The notes below the pieces were generated by a model, which saw only the letters and a program-made list of their open reading frames with translations, made no database searches and was not told the DNA's origin. A program made the translations under genes and the position numbers. A DNA stretch of 64,000 nt, from assembly GCF_030696885.1 (NCBI RefSeq), contig NZ_JAUYRI010000003.1:1-64000 (forward strand), in the 5' to 3' direction. The DNA is from Thiobacillus sp. (GTDB taxonomy: Bacteria > Pseudomonadota > Gammaproteobacteria > Burkholderiales > Thiobacillaceae). This document shows, in pieces, positions 1-9,345 of this stretch. Numbering within the stretch: position 1 is the stretch's first letter; each line of letters opens with the position of its first letter.

Positions 1-2
1 TT

Positions 3-128
3 ATAGTCAAGATGGAGGAGCAGAAGGCTAACTGCGGAATTCATGAGATAAAGCCTGATATCTGCCGCGACTACCCAACTCTGGCGCATGGGCATCGGTG
101 TTTAAGCGGTGTGTTTCTGAGGAAGTAA
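3..128 (+). CDS. YkgJ-family cysteine-cluster protein, C-terminal fragment (cut by window edge)
   Basis: The frame is open from the window edge to a TAA at 126-128, giving 41 residues. It contains C-G-I-H-x4-P-D-I-C-R-D-Y-P and a later H-x-R-C, which is the C-terminal signature of YkgJ-type zinc/iron-chelating proteins (C-x-I-(Y/H)-x4-P-x2-C-R-x-(Y/F)-P). The start lies outside the window. No function is known for this copy. A second, longer cysteine-cluster protein lies at 9346. The call rests on the short motif only. Confidence 0.6.
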   Translation: MVKMEEQKANCGIHEIKPDICRDYPTLAHGHRCLSGVFLRK

Positions 129-286
129 GCGATATCGAAAACGGCGATTAACCGCCGATAAAACGGATACACGCCGATAAAACCAGATCTTACTACAAAA
201 AATGACATGCCTTTTTGGTTAAACCAGTATTTTAAACAAGCCTTTGATTGCTCTGTGTGCATCTGCGTTCATCGGCGGTTGAGAAA
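129..286. repeat. Inverted-repeat element abutting the dxs start codon
   Basis: A perfect 10-bp inverted repeat, aaccgccgat at 150-159 and atcggcggtt at 271-280, brackets about 110 bp. Inside the left end the sequence nearly repeats itself (cgccgataaaacggata and cgccgataaaacc), and the right end reads tgtgcatctgcgttcatcgg. This resembles a family of degenerate intergenic repeats seen in many bacterial genomes (recollection, not searched). The right arm ends only 6 bases before the dxs ATG at 287, so it supplies the dxs translation start region, which has no good Shine-Dalgarno sequence. Confidence 0.5.
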
Positions 287-2140
287 ATGTACAAACTACT
301 CGAAACCATCAACGACCCCACTGAGTTGCGCGCCCTCGACCGCAAGCAGCTGCCCCAGCTCGCCGAGGAACTGCGCAGCTTCCTGATCGAGAGCGTGAGC
401 AAGTCCGGCGGCCATCTGGCCTCCAATCTGGGTGCGGTTGAGCTGACCATCGCCCTGCATTACGTGTTCAACACGCCGGACGACCGGCTGGTGTGGGATG
501 TCGGCCACCAGACCTATTCGCACAAGATTCTGACCGGGCGGCGCGAGGCCATGTCCACCCTGCGCCAGCTCGGCGGCATCGCCGGGTTCCCCAAGCGCGC
601 CGAGAGCGAATACGACGCTTTCGGCACCGGCCATTCCAGCACCTCGATCAGCGCCGCGCTCGGCATGGCGGTTGCGGCTCAGGCAGAAGGCAGCGATCGG
701 CGCGCGGTGGCGATCATCGGCGACGGTGCCATGACCGGGGGCATGGCGTTCGAGGCGCTCAACAACGCCGGAGCGATGGACGCCAATCTGCTGGTGGTGC
801 TGAACGACAACGATATGTCGATCTCGGAAAATGTTGGCGCGCTCAACAATTATCTCGCCAAGCTCATGTCGGGGCGCTTTTATGCCGCGATGCGCAAAGG
901 CGGCGAGAAGGTGCTGGGGGCGGTGCCGCCGATTCTGGAACTGGCCAAGCGCGCCGAAGAGCACATGAAGGGCATGGTCATCCCCGGTACCCTGTTCGAG
1001 GAATTCGGCTTCAACTACATCGGCCCGATCGACGGCCACGATCTCGACGTGCTGATCGACACGTTGACCAACATCAAGCGCCTGAGCGGCCCGCAGTTTC
1101 TGCACGTGGTCACCAAAAAAGGCAAGGGCTACGAACCGGCCGAAGCCAACCCCTGCCTGTATCACGGCGTGTCGCGCTTCGATCCGGAAAACGGCATCGC
1201 CGAAAAAACCGGCGGCAAGCCGACCTACACCCAGGTGTTCGGCAACTGGCTGTGCGACATGGCGGCCGCCGACGCCCGGCTGGTCGGCATCACGCCGGCG
1301 ATGCGCGAAGGTTCCGGTCTGGTGCGCTTCTCGCAGGAATTTCCCAAGCGCTATTTCGACGTCGGCATCGCCGAGCAGCACGCGCTGACCTTTGCCGCGG
1401 GCCTTGCCTGCGAGGGGGTCAAACCCGTGGTGGCGATCTACTCGACCTTCCTGCAGCGTGCCTACGACCAGCTGGTCCACGATGTGGCGCTGCAGAACCT
1501 GCCCGTGATGCTGGCGATCGACCGCGCCGGCCTGGTCGGCGCCGACGGCCCGACCCATGCCGGCAGCTTCGACCTCACTTTCCTGCGCTGCATCCCCAAC
1601 ATGCTGATCGCAGCGCCGTCGGACGAGAACGAATGCCGCCGCCTGCTAACCACGGCCTTCCTGCACGACGGACCGTCGGCCGTGCGCTACCCGCGCGGCA
1701 GCGGCGTCGGCGCCACGATCGACGCCGGACTCGAACCCGTTGAAATCGGCAAGGGCGTGCTGCGCCGGCGCGGCCATGGCGTGGCCTTCATCGCCTTCGG
1801 TAGCCTGGTCGCGCCGGCGCTGACCGCGGCCGAAGCGCTTGACGCCAGCGTCGCAGACATGCGCTTCGTCAAGCCACTGGACGTCGACCTGCTGCGCGAA
1901 CTAGCGCACAGCCATCGCCTGCTGGTCACGCTGGAAGAAAACGCGGTGGCCGGCGGCGCCGGTGCGGGCGTGGCCGAAGTGCTGGCCGAACTCGGTATCG
2001 ACGTACCGGTTTTTCATCTGGGCCTGCCCGACCGCTTCATCGAACATGGCGACGCGGTCAGGATGCTGGCGGACTGCGGGCTCGACGCAGCCGGGATTGA
2101 GCACGCGGTGCGTCAGCGGATAACCCCATTACCCGAGTAG
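287..2140 (+). CDS. dxs: 1-deoxy-D-xylulose-5-phosphate synthase
   Basis: This is the first enzyme of the MEP isoprenoid pathway. It condenses pyruvate and glyceraldehyde-3-phosphate with thiamine diphosphate and Mg2+, in the cytoplasm. The 617-residue length is normal. The catalytic-type His is in the GGH motif near residue 43, the ThDP/Mg motif GDGAMTGG begins at residue 145, and a transketolase pyrimidine domain (DVGIAEQHA) follows. An in-frame ATG at 248 would add 13 residues unlike the family, so the ATG at 287 ([10 protein letters not shown]) is preferred. The ribosome binding site is weak because the start abuts a repeat. ispB, which acts downstream in the pathway, is at 15.9 kb. Confidence 0.97.
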   Translation: MYKLLETINDPTELRALDRKQLPQLAEELRSFLIESVSKSGGHLASNLGAVELTIALHYVFNTPDDRLVWDVGHQTYSHKILTGRREAMSTLRQLGGIAGFPKRAESEYDAFGTGHSSTSISAALGMAVAAQAEGSDRRAVAIIGDGAMTGGMAFEALNNAGAMDANLLVVLNDNDMSISENVGALNNYLAKLMSGRFYAAMRKGGEKVLGAVPPILELAKRAEEHMKGMVIPGTLFEEFGFNYIGPIDGHDLDVLIDTLTNIKRLSGPQFLHVVTKKGKGYEPAEANPCLYHGVSRFDPENGIAEKTGGKPTYTQVFGNWLCDMAAADARLVGITPAMREGSGLVRFSQEFPKRYFDVGIAEQHALTFAAGLACEGVKPVVAIYSTFLQRAYDQLVHDVALQNLPVMLAIDRAGLVGADGPTHAGSFDLTFLRCIPNMLIAAPSDENECRRLLTTAFLHDGPSAVRYPRGSGVGATIDAGLEPVEIGKGVLRRRGHGVAFIAFGSLVAPALTAAEALDASVADMRFVKPLDVDLLRELAHSHRLLVTLEENAVAGGAGAGVAEVLAELGIDVPVFHLGLPDRFIEHGDAVRMLADCGLDAAGIEHAVRQRITPLPE

Positions 2141-2163
2141 TTTACTCAACTATTCGCGCAGTG

Positions 2164-2176
2164 TAGACTCAGTCTA
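2164..2176. promoter_or_regulatory. Dyad upstream of folE2, possible operator
   Basis: The sequence tagactcagtcta is a perfect 6-bp palindrome around one central base, 30 bp before the folE2 start and 23 bp after the dxs stop. In other bacteria folE2 is often controlled by zinc through Zur, so an operator here is plausible. I cannot match this dyad to a known Zur consensus. A good ribosome site (aaggag) lies 7-8 bases before the folE2 ATG. Confidence 0.3.
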
Positions 2177-2205
2177 AACTGCAAAAAGACCACAAGGAGC
2201 CTGCC

Positions 2206-3021
2206 ATGAACCAGATTTGCGATAACGCCGTTTGCATGCCCGACGTGCAAAGTTCGGCTGATACCCGGCAAATCGCCATCAACAAGGTCGGCATCAAGAG
2301 CATTCGCCATCCGGTTCGCGTGGCCGACAAGAGCGCGGGCGTCCAGCACACCATCGCCACCTTCAACATGTACGTGTACCTGCCGCACAATTTCAAGGGC
2401 ACGCACATGTCGCGTTTCATCGAAATCCTCAACACGCGCGAGCGCGAGATTTCGGTCGAAAACTTCGAGGGCATGCTGCGCCAGATGGTCGAGCGCCTGG
2501 AAGCTGAATCGGGCTACATCGAGATGAGCTTCCCCTACTTCATCAACAAGTCGGCGCCCATTTCCGGCGTGCAGAGCCTACTCGACTACGAAGTCACCTT
2601 CATCGGTGCAATCGAGAACGGGCACTACACTCAGACTACCCGGGTGCAGGTGCCGGTGACCAGCCTATGCCCCTGCTCGAAGAAAATCTCCGACTACGGC
2701 GCGCACAACCAGCGTTCGCACGTCACCGTCACCGCGAAAACCAACGGCTTCCTGTGGATCGAGGATCTGGTGCGCAAGGTGGAAGACCAGGCGTCGTGCG
2801 AACTCTTTGGCCTGTTGAAGCGGCCGGACGAGAAATACGTCACAGAACGCGCCTACGACAATCCGAAGTTCGTCGAGGACATCGTGCGCGACGTCGCCGC
2901 TGCGATGAACGCAGAGCCGCTGATCGACGCCTACGTGGTGGAAGCGGAAAATTTCGAGTCCATCCACAACCACTCGGCCTATGCGCTGATCGAGCGCAAC
3001 AAACTCAGCACAGCTGCCTAA
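2206..3021 (+). CDS. folE2: GTP cyclohydrolase FolE2 (type IB)
   Basis: The enzyme converts GTP to 7,8-dihydroneopterin triphosphate, the first step to folate (and to queuosine precursors). It is the metal-promiscuous alternative to zinc-dependent FolE. It has 271 residues, normal for the family. The CPC motif at residues 155-157 supplies the conserved metal-ligand/active-site cysteine, and the GVQ and [14 protein letters not shown] segments are typical of COG1469. It follows dxs by 65 bp with its own aaggag ribosome site. A bidirectional terminator separates it from the convergent gene downstream. Confidence 0.95.
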   Translation: MNQICDNAVCMPDVQSSADTRQIAINKVGIKSIRHPVRVADKSAGVQHTIATFNMYVYLPHNFKGTHMSRFIEILNTREREISVENFEGMLRQMVERLEAESGYIEMSFPYFINKSAPISGVQSLLDYEVTFIGAIENGHYTQTTRVQVPVTSLCPCSKKISDYGAHNQRSHVTVTAKTNGFLWIEDLVRKVEDQASCELFGLLKRPDEKYVTERAYDNPKFVEDIVRDVAAAMNAEPLIDAYVVEAENFESIHNHSAYALIERNKLSTAA

Positions 3022-3040
3022 CGCTGCGTCACCCAAAAAA

Positions 3041-3070
3041 ACAAGGCCTGCAATCGCAGGCCTTGTTGCT
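3041..3070. terminator. Bidirectional Rho-independent terminator
   Basis: An 11-bp perfect stem (acaaggcctgc / gcaggccttgt, loop aatc) has A-rich sequence on its left and ttgctttt on its right. It lies between the convergent ends of folE2 (+) and the aspartic protease (-) and can serve both. Confidence 0.85.
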
Positions 3071-3095
3071 TTTCACTTGCAGCAATCCGTATTGC

Positions 3096-3746
3096 TCAGT
3101 AGCGTTGGATCAGCGTCATCGTCTGTCCGTCGCGCCGCATTTCCATCCTGTTGAGAAAGCTCATTCCAAGAAGCGGCATGCTCAGCCCGGATTCCACCAC
3201 CATACCCTCGACCTGGTTGACGGTAATGCTGCCGACCTTGACCGTATTGAACTTGACGCGCCAGGCCGGCATGACACCGGCGGCCGTACCAACCGCGACG
3301 GCCTGCCCGGCCCGGTAGTCGAGTCCCATTCGCCGGGCTTCGTCGGCACTGATGGCGATGCTGGTGGCGCCGGTGTCCACCATGAAGCTCACCGGGTAGC
3401 CGTTGAGCGAGCCCGCCGCGGTGAAATGGCCCCGCACGTCGGCGGTGAGCGACACGCTCTGCCGATCACCGTTTGACGTCCCGCCGGAAAATGACTGCCC
3501 CATGCCCAGGGTACGACGCTTGCCGTCGACATCGAAACTGGCGCTGTCCGAATCTGCGGCGAGCAGTTTCACGCCACCCATCGTCTGACCGACACTCAGC
3601 GTGCGCGGCTTGCCGCCGTCGATGCTGACGATGGCCTTGTCCTTGAACAGTCCCACCACCGATACGCTGGTGGCCCACGCTGTCGTGCCGAAAAGCATCC
3701 CGGCGGTTATGATGGACACAGCCAGATTTCGTTTGAGTACGTTCAT
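3096..3746 (-). CDS. Periplasmic retropepsin-like aspartic protease (TIGR02281 type)
   Basis: The protein has 216 residues. A signal peptide (MNVLKRN followed by a hydrophobic run ending TTAWA, about residues 1-25) directs export. The C-terminal half carries the single-domain clan AA motif D124-T-G-A-T-S, followed by a hydrophobic segment and a second MPLLGMSFL motif, as in TIGR02281 proteins that dimerise to form the active site. Substrate is unknown. The frame extends upstream to 4223, but that part is antisense to the neighbouring amidotransferase, so the start before the signal peptide is chosen. This ATG overlaps the ATG of the divergent amidotransferase by two bases. Confidence 0.85.
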   Translation of the reverse strand: MNVLKRNLAVSIITAGMLFGTTAWATSVSVVGLFKDKAIVSIDGGKPRTLSVGQTMGGVKLLAADSDSASFDVDGKRRTLGMGQSFSGGTSNGDRQSVSLTADVRGHFTAAGSLNGYPVSFMVDTGATSIAISADEARRMGLDYRAGQAVAVGTAAGVMPAWRVKFNTVKVGSITVNQVEGMVVESGLSMPLLGMSFLNRMEMRRDGQTMTLIQRY

Positions 3747-4455
3747 GCATCCTGTCCTAATATTTCGCCATTCCCCCACCGAGGGACCGGGGTATTTCAC
3801 CACATTCCTCGATCGCCACGGCATTCCGTGGAGACTGGTGCGCATCGACGCCGGCGACGCCGTGCCTGAAAATCTTAACGGCGTTTCCGGCCTCTGCTTG
3901 ATGGGCGGCCCGATGAGCGTGAACGACGACCTGCCCTGGATCCCGCCGCTGCTGGCGCTGATCCGCGAGGCCGTCGCATCAGACATTCCGGTGATCGGCC
4001 ACTGCCTGGGCGGACAACTGATGTCGAAAGCGCTCGGCGGCACCGTCGGCGCCAATCCGGACAAGGAAATCGGCTGGGCCGATGTACGCATCACCGACGC
4101 CGACGCCGCGCGCCCCTGGCTTGGCGAGGCTGCGGCCCCCATGCAGGCGTTCCACTGGCACGGTGAAACCTTCAGCCTGCCGCCGGGCGCCACCCGCATC
4201 CTCGACAGCGCCCTGTGTGCCAACCAGGCCTATGTGCTGAACGGCCGCCACATCGGCATGCAATGCCACGTCGAAATGACGCCGGAGCTCGTCGCCAGCT
4301 GGTGCGACGCCGGCGCCGCCGAAATCGCCACCAGCGACAGCCCCGGGGTACAGTCGCCCGAGGCGATCCAGACGGACCTCGCGGCCCGCGCCGCGCACCT
4401 GCACCAGCTGGCCGACAAAATTTATTCCCGCTGGATTCAAGGGCTTAGGAAATAA
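3745..4455 (+). CDS. Class I glutamine amidotransferase (GMP-synthase-like GATase1 domain)
   Basis: A stand-alone 236-residue GATase1 domain protein. The nucleophile elbow is G-H-C87-L-G-G and the His/Glu pair is Q-C-H175-V-E177, so a full Cys-His-Glu triad is present. Such proteins release ammonia from glutamine or hydrolyse gamma-glutamyl bonds; the substrate here cannot be told. The start MHPVLIFRHS fits homologues. The frame runs further upstream to 3601, but that portion is antisense to the protease signal peptide. The 3' end is followed by 124 bp without a gene. Confidence 0.85.
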   Translation: MHPVLIFRHSPTEGPGYFTTFLDRHGIPWRLVRIDAGDAVPENLNGVSGLCLMGGPMSVNDDLPWIPPLLALIREAVASDIPVIGHCLGGQLMSKALGGTVGANPDKEIGWADVRITDADAARPWLGEAAAPMQAFHWHGETFSLPPGATRILDSALCANQAYVLNGRHIGMQCHVEMTPELVASWCDAGAAEIATSDSPGVQSPEAIQTDLAARAAHLHQLADKIYSRWIQGLRK

Positions 4456-4579
4456 TCCCGACACTGCGCCAAAAGGACGGCTGGACAGCCGCATCGCGCG
4501 GCGTAGGATAGGAGCCGGACTCACACCAGTCTGAAACGCAGCTCGCGAATACCGGTAACAGGAAACATTTGGAGGATTT

Positions 4580-4993
4580 ATGCAAAACGTCGACTATGCC
4601 AACTTCGACTTCGGCGAACGTCTCAACAGCTTTATCCAGGAAGTCATGAACTTTGGCGGGGCGCCCCGTACCGAAGCCGATCTCACCGAAGGCCAGAAAG
4701 TCTTCGTGCGCGCCGTCAAGCGTGAAATGGTCAAATATGCCGATCCCAATCGCCAGGGCTATCCGCACAATCTCTTGGAGCAGATGGAATCCTTCACCCG
4801 CACCATCGGCGACCTGCACAATTCCTACTTTGACTCGGGCATGCGCAAGGTTAGCGACTGCCTGTACAACCGCTGGAAGATGCTTTACGAAGAGACCAAA
4901 AAGCTGGCTGCCGCCGGTGCCGACACCAAACCCGCCTGGGTCGACGTGATCAAGACCGAGCAAAGCGACATGCCGGCATTTTTCGACGCCTAA
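4580..4993 (+). CDS. 137-residue protein of unknown function upstream of sat
   Basis: I do not recognise the family. It is a soluble, mostly helical-looking protein (137 aa) with many charged residues and no signal peptide or membrane segment. It contains a single cysteine in the KVSDCLYNRW segment. A strong ribosome site (ggagga) stands 7 bases before the ATG, so it is very likely expressed. It is transcribed in the same direction as sat but separated from it by a strong terminator, so it is probably its own transcription unit. A role in sulfur oxidation is only suggested by position. Confidence 0.75.
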   Translation: MQNVDYANFDFGERLNSFIQEVMNFGGAPRTEADLTEGQKVFVRAVKREMVKYADPNRQGYPHNLLEQMESFTRTIGDLHNSYFDSGMRKVSDCLYNRWKMLYEETKKLAAAGADTKPAWVDVIKTEQSDMPAFFDA

Positions 4994-5010
4994 GTTATTG
5001 TTGTGAAAAC

Positions 5011-5039
5011 AAAAAAGCCCGGTTATGCCGGGCTTTTTT
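5011..5039 (+). terminator. Rho-independent terminator
   Basis: A 6-bp G+C stem (gcccgg / ccgggc, loop ttatg) is extended by flanking A and T runs (aaaaaa ... tttttt). It sits 17 bp after the 137-aa gene and can work in both directions. Confidence 0.9.
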
Positions 5040-5160
5040 GTTTCTGCCCCGCAATATCAAACCCGCTTATCCTCAAATAAAAATAAAGGATTATTCAGGC
5101 ACAGGGCCGGGTGCTATCCTGCCCGGACTCTAATACCCACATCTAGTCTGAGGAGACGGC

Positions 5161-6378
5161 ATGTCCAAACTGGTACGCCCGCACGGTGGCGGCGAACTCA
5201 AACCCCTGCTACTGACGGGTGACGCACTCGCCGCCGAAAAAGCACGCGCCGACGCAATGCCCAAAGTTCGCATGAGCTCACGCGAAACCGGCGACCTCAT
5301 CATGATGGGCATCGGCGGCTTCACCCCGCTGGAAGGCTTCATGACCCATGCCGACTGGCAGGGCGTCTGCGACGGCTACAAGATGGCCAACGGCCTGTTC
5401 TGGCCGATCCCGGTCACCCTCTCCACCGACGAAGTCACCAGCCAGGGCATCAAGGTGGGCGACAGCGTGGCGTTGGTCGACGGCGAATCCGGCGAGATCA
5501 TGGGCACCATGAAAATCACCGAAAAGTACGCCATCGACAAGGCGCACGAGTGCATGCAGGTCTACAAGACCACCGACCTCGAGCACCCCGGCGTCAAAAT
5601 GGTGATGGATCAGGGCCCGGTCAACCTCGCCGGCCCGGTCAAGGTCCTTTCCACCGGTAGCTTCAAGGAAGAATACGGCGACCAGTTCATGACCCCGGCC
5701 GAGACCCGCGCCAAGTTCGAGCAGATGGGCTGGTCCAGGATCGCCGCGTTCCAGACCCGCAACCCAATGCACCGCAGCCACGAATACCTGGCCAAGATCG
5801 CCATCGAAACCATGGACGGCGTGCTGGTCCATTCGCTGCTGGGCGCGCTGAAGCCGGGCGACATTCCGGCCGAGGTCCGCTCCGAAGCAATCAGCGTGCT
5901 GGTCGACAACTACTTTGCCCCCAACACCGTGATCCAGGCCGGATACCCGCTCGACATGCGCTATGCAGGTCCGCGCGAAGCGCTGCTGCATGCGCTGTTC
6001 CGCCAGAACTACGGCTGCTCGCACCTGATCGTCGGCCGTGACCACGCCGGTGTCGGCGACTACTACGGCCCGTTCGACGCGCAGAAGATCTTCGACGAGA
6101 TCCCCAAGGGCTCGCTCGAAACCGTCAACATGAACATCGACTGGACCTTCTGGTGTAACAAGTGCGGCGGCATGGCCAGCCAGCGCACCTGCCCGCACAC
6201 CAAGGACGACCGCATCCTGCTGTCCGGCACCAAAGTGCGCTCGATGCTCTCCGAAGGACAGGACCTGCCGGTCGAATTCAGCCGTCCGGAAGTCGCCAAG
6301 GTGCTGCAGAAGTACTACGCAGGCCTCTCCGCCGAGCAGAACGTCAAGATCGAACTGAAAGGCCACTCGGCTGCATGA
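5161..6378 (+). CDS. sat: Sulfate adenylyltransferase (ATP sulfurylase), dissimilatory type
   Basis: In sulfur oxidisers this enzyme runs APS + pyrophosphate to sulfate + ATP, giving substrate-level phosphorylation. It has 405 residues and is of the homo-oligomeric Sat type, not CysDN. Motifs visible are [13 protein letters not shown] (the QxRN and HxxH nucleotide-binding motif, about residues 198-210) and [14 protein letters not shown] zinc-ribbon-like set of cysteines (CNKCGG and RTC) lies near residues 331-345. The ribosome site gaggag precedes the ATG. A 180-bp gap separates it from aprB. Confidence 0.97.
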   Translation: MSKLVRPHGGGELKPLLLTGDALAAEKARADAMPKVRMSSRETGDLIMMGIGGFTPLEGFMTHADWQGVCDGYKMANGLFWPIPVTLSTDEVTSQGIKVGDSVALVDGESGEIMGTMKITEKYAIDKAHECMQVYKTTDLEHPGVKMVMDQGPVNLAGPVKVLSTGSFKEEYGDQFMTPAETRAKFEQMGWSRIAAFQTRNPMHRSHEYLAKIAIETMDGVLVHSLLGALKPGDIPAEVRSEAISVLVDNYFAPNTVIQAGYPLDMRYAGPREALLHALFRQNYGCSHLIVGRDHAGVGDYYGPFDAQKIFDEIPKGSLETVNMNIDWTFWCNKCGGMASQRTCPHTKDDRILLSGTKVRSMLSEGQDLPVEFSRPEVAKVLQKYYAGLSAEQNVKIELKGHSAA

Positions 6379-6558
6379 ATTTTTCTCCGGCTGCGAGGCC
6401 GGAGGCACCGCCCTGATCGCATCAAACCCAACAGGGCAAGGGTTTTAGGACACGAGCCTACCGGAAGCGGATTCGCGATACGCCCCGGCCAAGGACGGGT
6501 TCAGTTCTAGACGGACCGCGACGTACGCGGATTGTTAGCTAACTTTTAGGAGACATTA

Positions 6559-7032
6559 ATGCCAACCTATGTTCGTACCGACAAGTGCGACGGCTGCAAG
6601 GGTCAGGACAAGACCGCCTGCATGTACATCTGCCCGCACGACCTGATGAAGCTGGACAAAGACGGTTCGGAAACCGGCCATGCCATGCGCGCGTTCAACC
6701 AGGAGCCCGAGCAGTGCTGGGAGTGCTATTCCTGCGTGAAGATCTGCCCGCAGCAAGCCATCGAAGTCCGTCACTACGCCGACGTCGTGCCGCTGGGTGG
6801 CATGGTGCAGCCGCTGCGTGGTTCCGATTCCATCATGTGGACGATCAAGTTCCGCAACGGCACGCTGAAGCGCTTCAAGTTCCCGATCCGCACCACGCCC
6901 GAAGGCTCGATCGACCCCTATGGCAACAAACCCATGCCCAAGATGGCCGAAATCGAATCCACGGGCTCGTTCACGCGCGACATGATGGGCGGCTACCGCG
7001 CCGGTAACCCTGCCGAACTGATCCGTAAGTAA
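6559..7032 (+). CDS. aprB: Adenylylsulfate reductase, beta (iron-sulfur) subunit
   Basis: AprB is the electron-transfer subunit of cytoplasmic APS reductase. Two [4Fe-4S] clusters are bound by C10-x2-C13-x7-C21-x3-C25 and C53-x2-C56-x2-C59-x3-C63. The 157-residue length and the C-terminal tail, which wraps AprA in known structures, are normal. The start has a taggaga ribosome site. It is followed after 27 bp by aprA. In this organism the enzyme probably oxidises sulfite with AMP to APS. Confidence 0.97.
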   Translation: MPTYVRTDKCDGCKGQDKTACMYICPHDLMKLDKDGSETGHAMRAFNQEPEQCWECYSCVKICPQQAIEVRHYADVVPLGGMVQPLRGSDSIMWTIKFRNGTLKRFKFPIRTTPEGSIDPYGNKPMPKMAEIESTGSFTRDMMGGYRAGNPAELIRK

Positions 7033-7059
7033 TCCAGATTTAATTGAAAGAGGTGTGAA

Positions 7060-9081
7060 ATGGCTGGAGAATTTGGTAATCCCGAAGTTGTCCAGGAGGA
7101 TGTCGACGTCCTCCTGATCGGTGGTGGCATGGCATGTTGCGGTGCTGGCTACGAAATCATGCGCTGGGCAGATGCTGCCAAGGCCGAGATGGGCATCGAT
7201 CTTAAAATCAAGCTGGTCGACAAGGCTGCGATGGACCGTTCCGGCGCCGTAGCGCAGGGTCTGTCCGCGATCAACACCTACATCGGCTCCGAACAGGATC
7301 CCGCCGACTACGCCCGCATGGTCTCCAACGACCTGATGGGCATCACCCGCGACGACCTGGCCTATGACCTGGGCCGCAACGTGGATGATTCCGTGCATCT
7401 GTTCGAAGAATGGGGCCTGCCGATCTGGAAGACCGACGAAAACGGCGAGCGTCATGACGGCGCCCAGGGCCTGCCCGCGCTGAAGGACGGCGGCAAGCCC
7501 GTGCGTTCCGGCAAGTGGCAGATCATGATCAACGGCGAATCCTACAAATGGATCGTTGCTGAAGCCACCAAAAAAGCACTCGGCATGGACCGCATCGAAG
7601 AGCGTATCTTCATCGTCAAGCTGGTCAACGACAAGAACGACCCGCAGCGCATCGCCGGTGCCGTCGGCTTCTCGACCCGTGACCATAAAGTTGTGGTGTA
7701 CAAGGCCAAGGCGATTCTGCTGGCCGCCGGTGGTTGCGTGAACATCTTCCGTCCGCGTTCCGTCGGTGAAGGTACCGGCCGTGCTTGGTACCCGGTGTGG
7801 AACGCAGGCTCGACCTACGCGATGGCCGCCGAAGCCGGCGCTGAGCTGACCATGATGGAAAACCGCTTCGTTCCCGCCCGCTTCAAGGACGGCTACGGCC
7901 CGGTCGGCGCCTGGTTCCTGCTGTTCAAAGCGCAAGCTGTGAACGCCTACGGCGAAGTCTACATGGTGAAAAACAAGGAACTGCTGAACGACTACCCCCC
8001 CTACGGGCAGGCAGCCGTTCCCGCATCGTGCCTGCGTAACCACCTGATGCTGAAGGAAATGAAGGACGGCCGCGGCCCCATTTACATGGACACCGTGACC
8101 GCTCTCGCGAAACTGCGTGAGACCCTGACCCCGCGCGAAGTGAAGCACCTGGAAGCCGAAGCCTGGGAAGACTTCCTCGACATGTGCGTCGGCCAGTGCG
8201 GCATCTGGGTGGGCGAGAACATCGAGCCGGAGAAGAAGAACTCCGAACTGATGCCGACCGAGCCCTACCTGCTGGGTTCGCACTCCGGTTGCTGCGGCAT
8301 CTGGGTGTCGGGTCCGACCGACCTCGGCGCACCGACCTCCGAAGACCACGCCGACGCGGACAAGATCCCGGCACACCTGCCCAAGGGCTGGAGCTGGGGC
8401 TACCGCTCGATGACCACGGTCAAGGGTCTGTTCACCGCCGGCGACGGCGTGGGCGCATCCGGCCACAAGTTCTCCTCCGGCTCGCATGCCGAAGGCCGCA
8501 TGTGCGCCAAGTCCATGGTCAAGTACTGCATCGACAACAAGGACTGGAAACCCGAACTCGACACCTCCGTCGAGCAGCTGGTGGAAGACATCTACAAGCC
8601 GGTGCGTACCTTCCTGGAGCACAAGGACTACACCACGGCAATCGACGTCAACCCCAACTACATCACGCCCAAGATGCTGCAGTTCCGTCTGCAGAAGATC
8701 ATGGACGAGTATGTGGCCGGTGTCGCGACCTACTACACGACCAACGCCAACATGCTGGGCGTCGCTGAAGAAAAGCTGAACATGCTGAAGGAAGACGCGG
8801 AGAAGATGCGTGCGAAGGACCTGCACGAGCTGCTGCGCGCGTGGGAAAACTACCACCGCATCCTGACCGCCGAAGCCCACATGAAGCACATCCAGTTCCG
8901 CCAGGAAAGCCGTTACCCCGGCTTCTACTACCGCATGGACAAGAACTTTGTCGATGAGGAAAACTGGCACTGTTTCGTGAACTCGGTGTACGACAAGAAC
9001 TCCAAACAGTGGAACTGCTTCAAGCGCGCCCACGTGGATCTGGTCGACAAGTCCAAGCTGTTCAAGCCCGCTGCCCACTAA
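7060..9081 (+). CDS. aprA: Adenylylsulfate reductase, alpha (FAD) subunit
   Basis: AprA is the catalytic flavoprotein of APS reductase, of the fumarate-reductase/succinate-dehydrogenase flavoprotein superfamily. It has 673 residues. An FAD-binding GGGMACCG motif is near residue 23 and a DRSGAVAQGLSAIN segment near residue 65. The C-terminal helical domain is present. It pairs with AprB just upstream. No aprM or qmoABC follows; the next gene is a cysteine-cluster protein after a strong terminator. The electron acceptor partner is therefore encoded elsewhere. Confidence 0.97.
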   Translation: MAGEFGNPEVVQEDVDVLLIGGGMACCGAGYEIMRWADAAKAEMGIDLKIKLVDKAAMDRSGAVAQGLSAINTYIGSEQDPADYARMVSNDLMGITRDDLAYDLGRNVDDSVHLFEEWGLPIWKTDENGERHDGAQGLPALKDGGKPVRSGKWQIMINGESYKWIVAEATKKALGMDRIEERIFIVKLVNDKNDPQRIAGAVGFSTRDHKVVVYKAKAILLAAGGCVNIFRPRSVGEGTGRAWYPVWNAGSTYAMAAEAGAELTMMENRFVPARFKDGYGPVGAWFLLFKAQAVNAYGEVYMVKNKELLNDYPPYGQAAVPASCLRNHLMLKEMKDGRGPIYMDTVTALAKLRETLTPREVKHLEAEAWEDFLDMCVGQCGIWVGENIEPEKKNSELMPTEPYLLGSHSGCCGIWVSGPTDLGAPTSEDHADADKIPAHLPKGWSWGYRSMTTVKGLFTAGDGVGASGHKFSSGSHAEGRMCAKSMVKYCIDNKDWKPELDTSVEQLVEDIYKPVRTFLEHKDYTTAIDVNPNYITPKMLQFRLQKIMDEYVAGVATYYTTNANMLGVAEEKLNMLKEDAEKMRAKDLHELLRAWENYHRILTAEAHMKHIQFRQESRYPGFYYRMDKNFVDEENWHCFVNSVYDKNSKQWNCFKRAHVDLVDKSKLFKPAAH

Positions 9082-9137
9082 GTCACCAGTGAAGCAGTAA
9101 ACGCCGGGCGCCGCTGTTTTTAATCGGCGCCCTTTAA

Positions 9138-9168
9138 AACCGGGCGCCACCAGGCGCCCGGTTTTTTT
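9138..9168 (+). terminator. Rho-independent terminator after aprA
   Basis: A 9-bp stem ccgggcgcc / ggcgcccgg (loop acca) is followed by seven T. It lies about 57 bp after the aprA stop and ends the aprBA transcript. Confidence 0.93.
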
Positions 9169-9345
9169 CCGGATTCAATAGCAGCAAGGCATGCAGGGTT
9201 GTTCAGCATCCAGTCGAAAGCGCGTACCCTAAAGGACTCCGATCTGCTATACGCTAAAGCGCATGCAGAGTCGTATGCCCTACGCACTCCCGACTGTGTG
9301 TTATCGATTTTTGAAGTGAGGGGCCACGCCCCACGAGGTTGAACC

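Noticed and set aside
6556-9150. Very long open frame (864 codons) antisense to aprB and aprA
   Set aside because: High-GC codon use of aprA leaves the antisense frame open; the sequence shows no protein family and the sense genes are certain.
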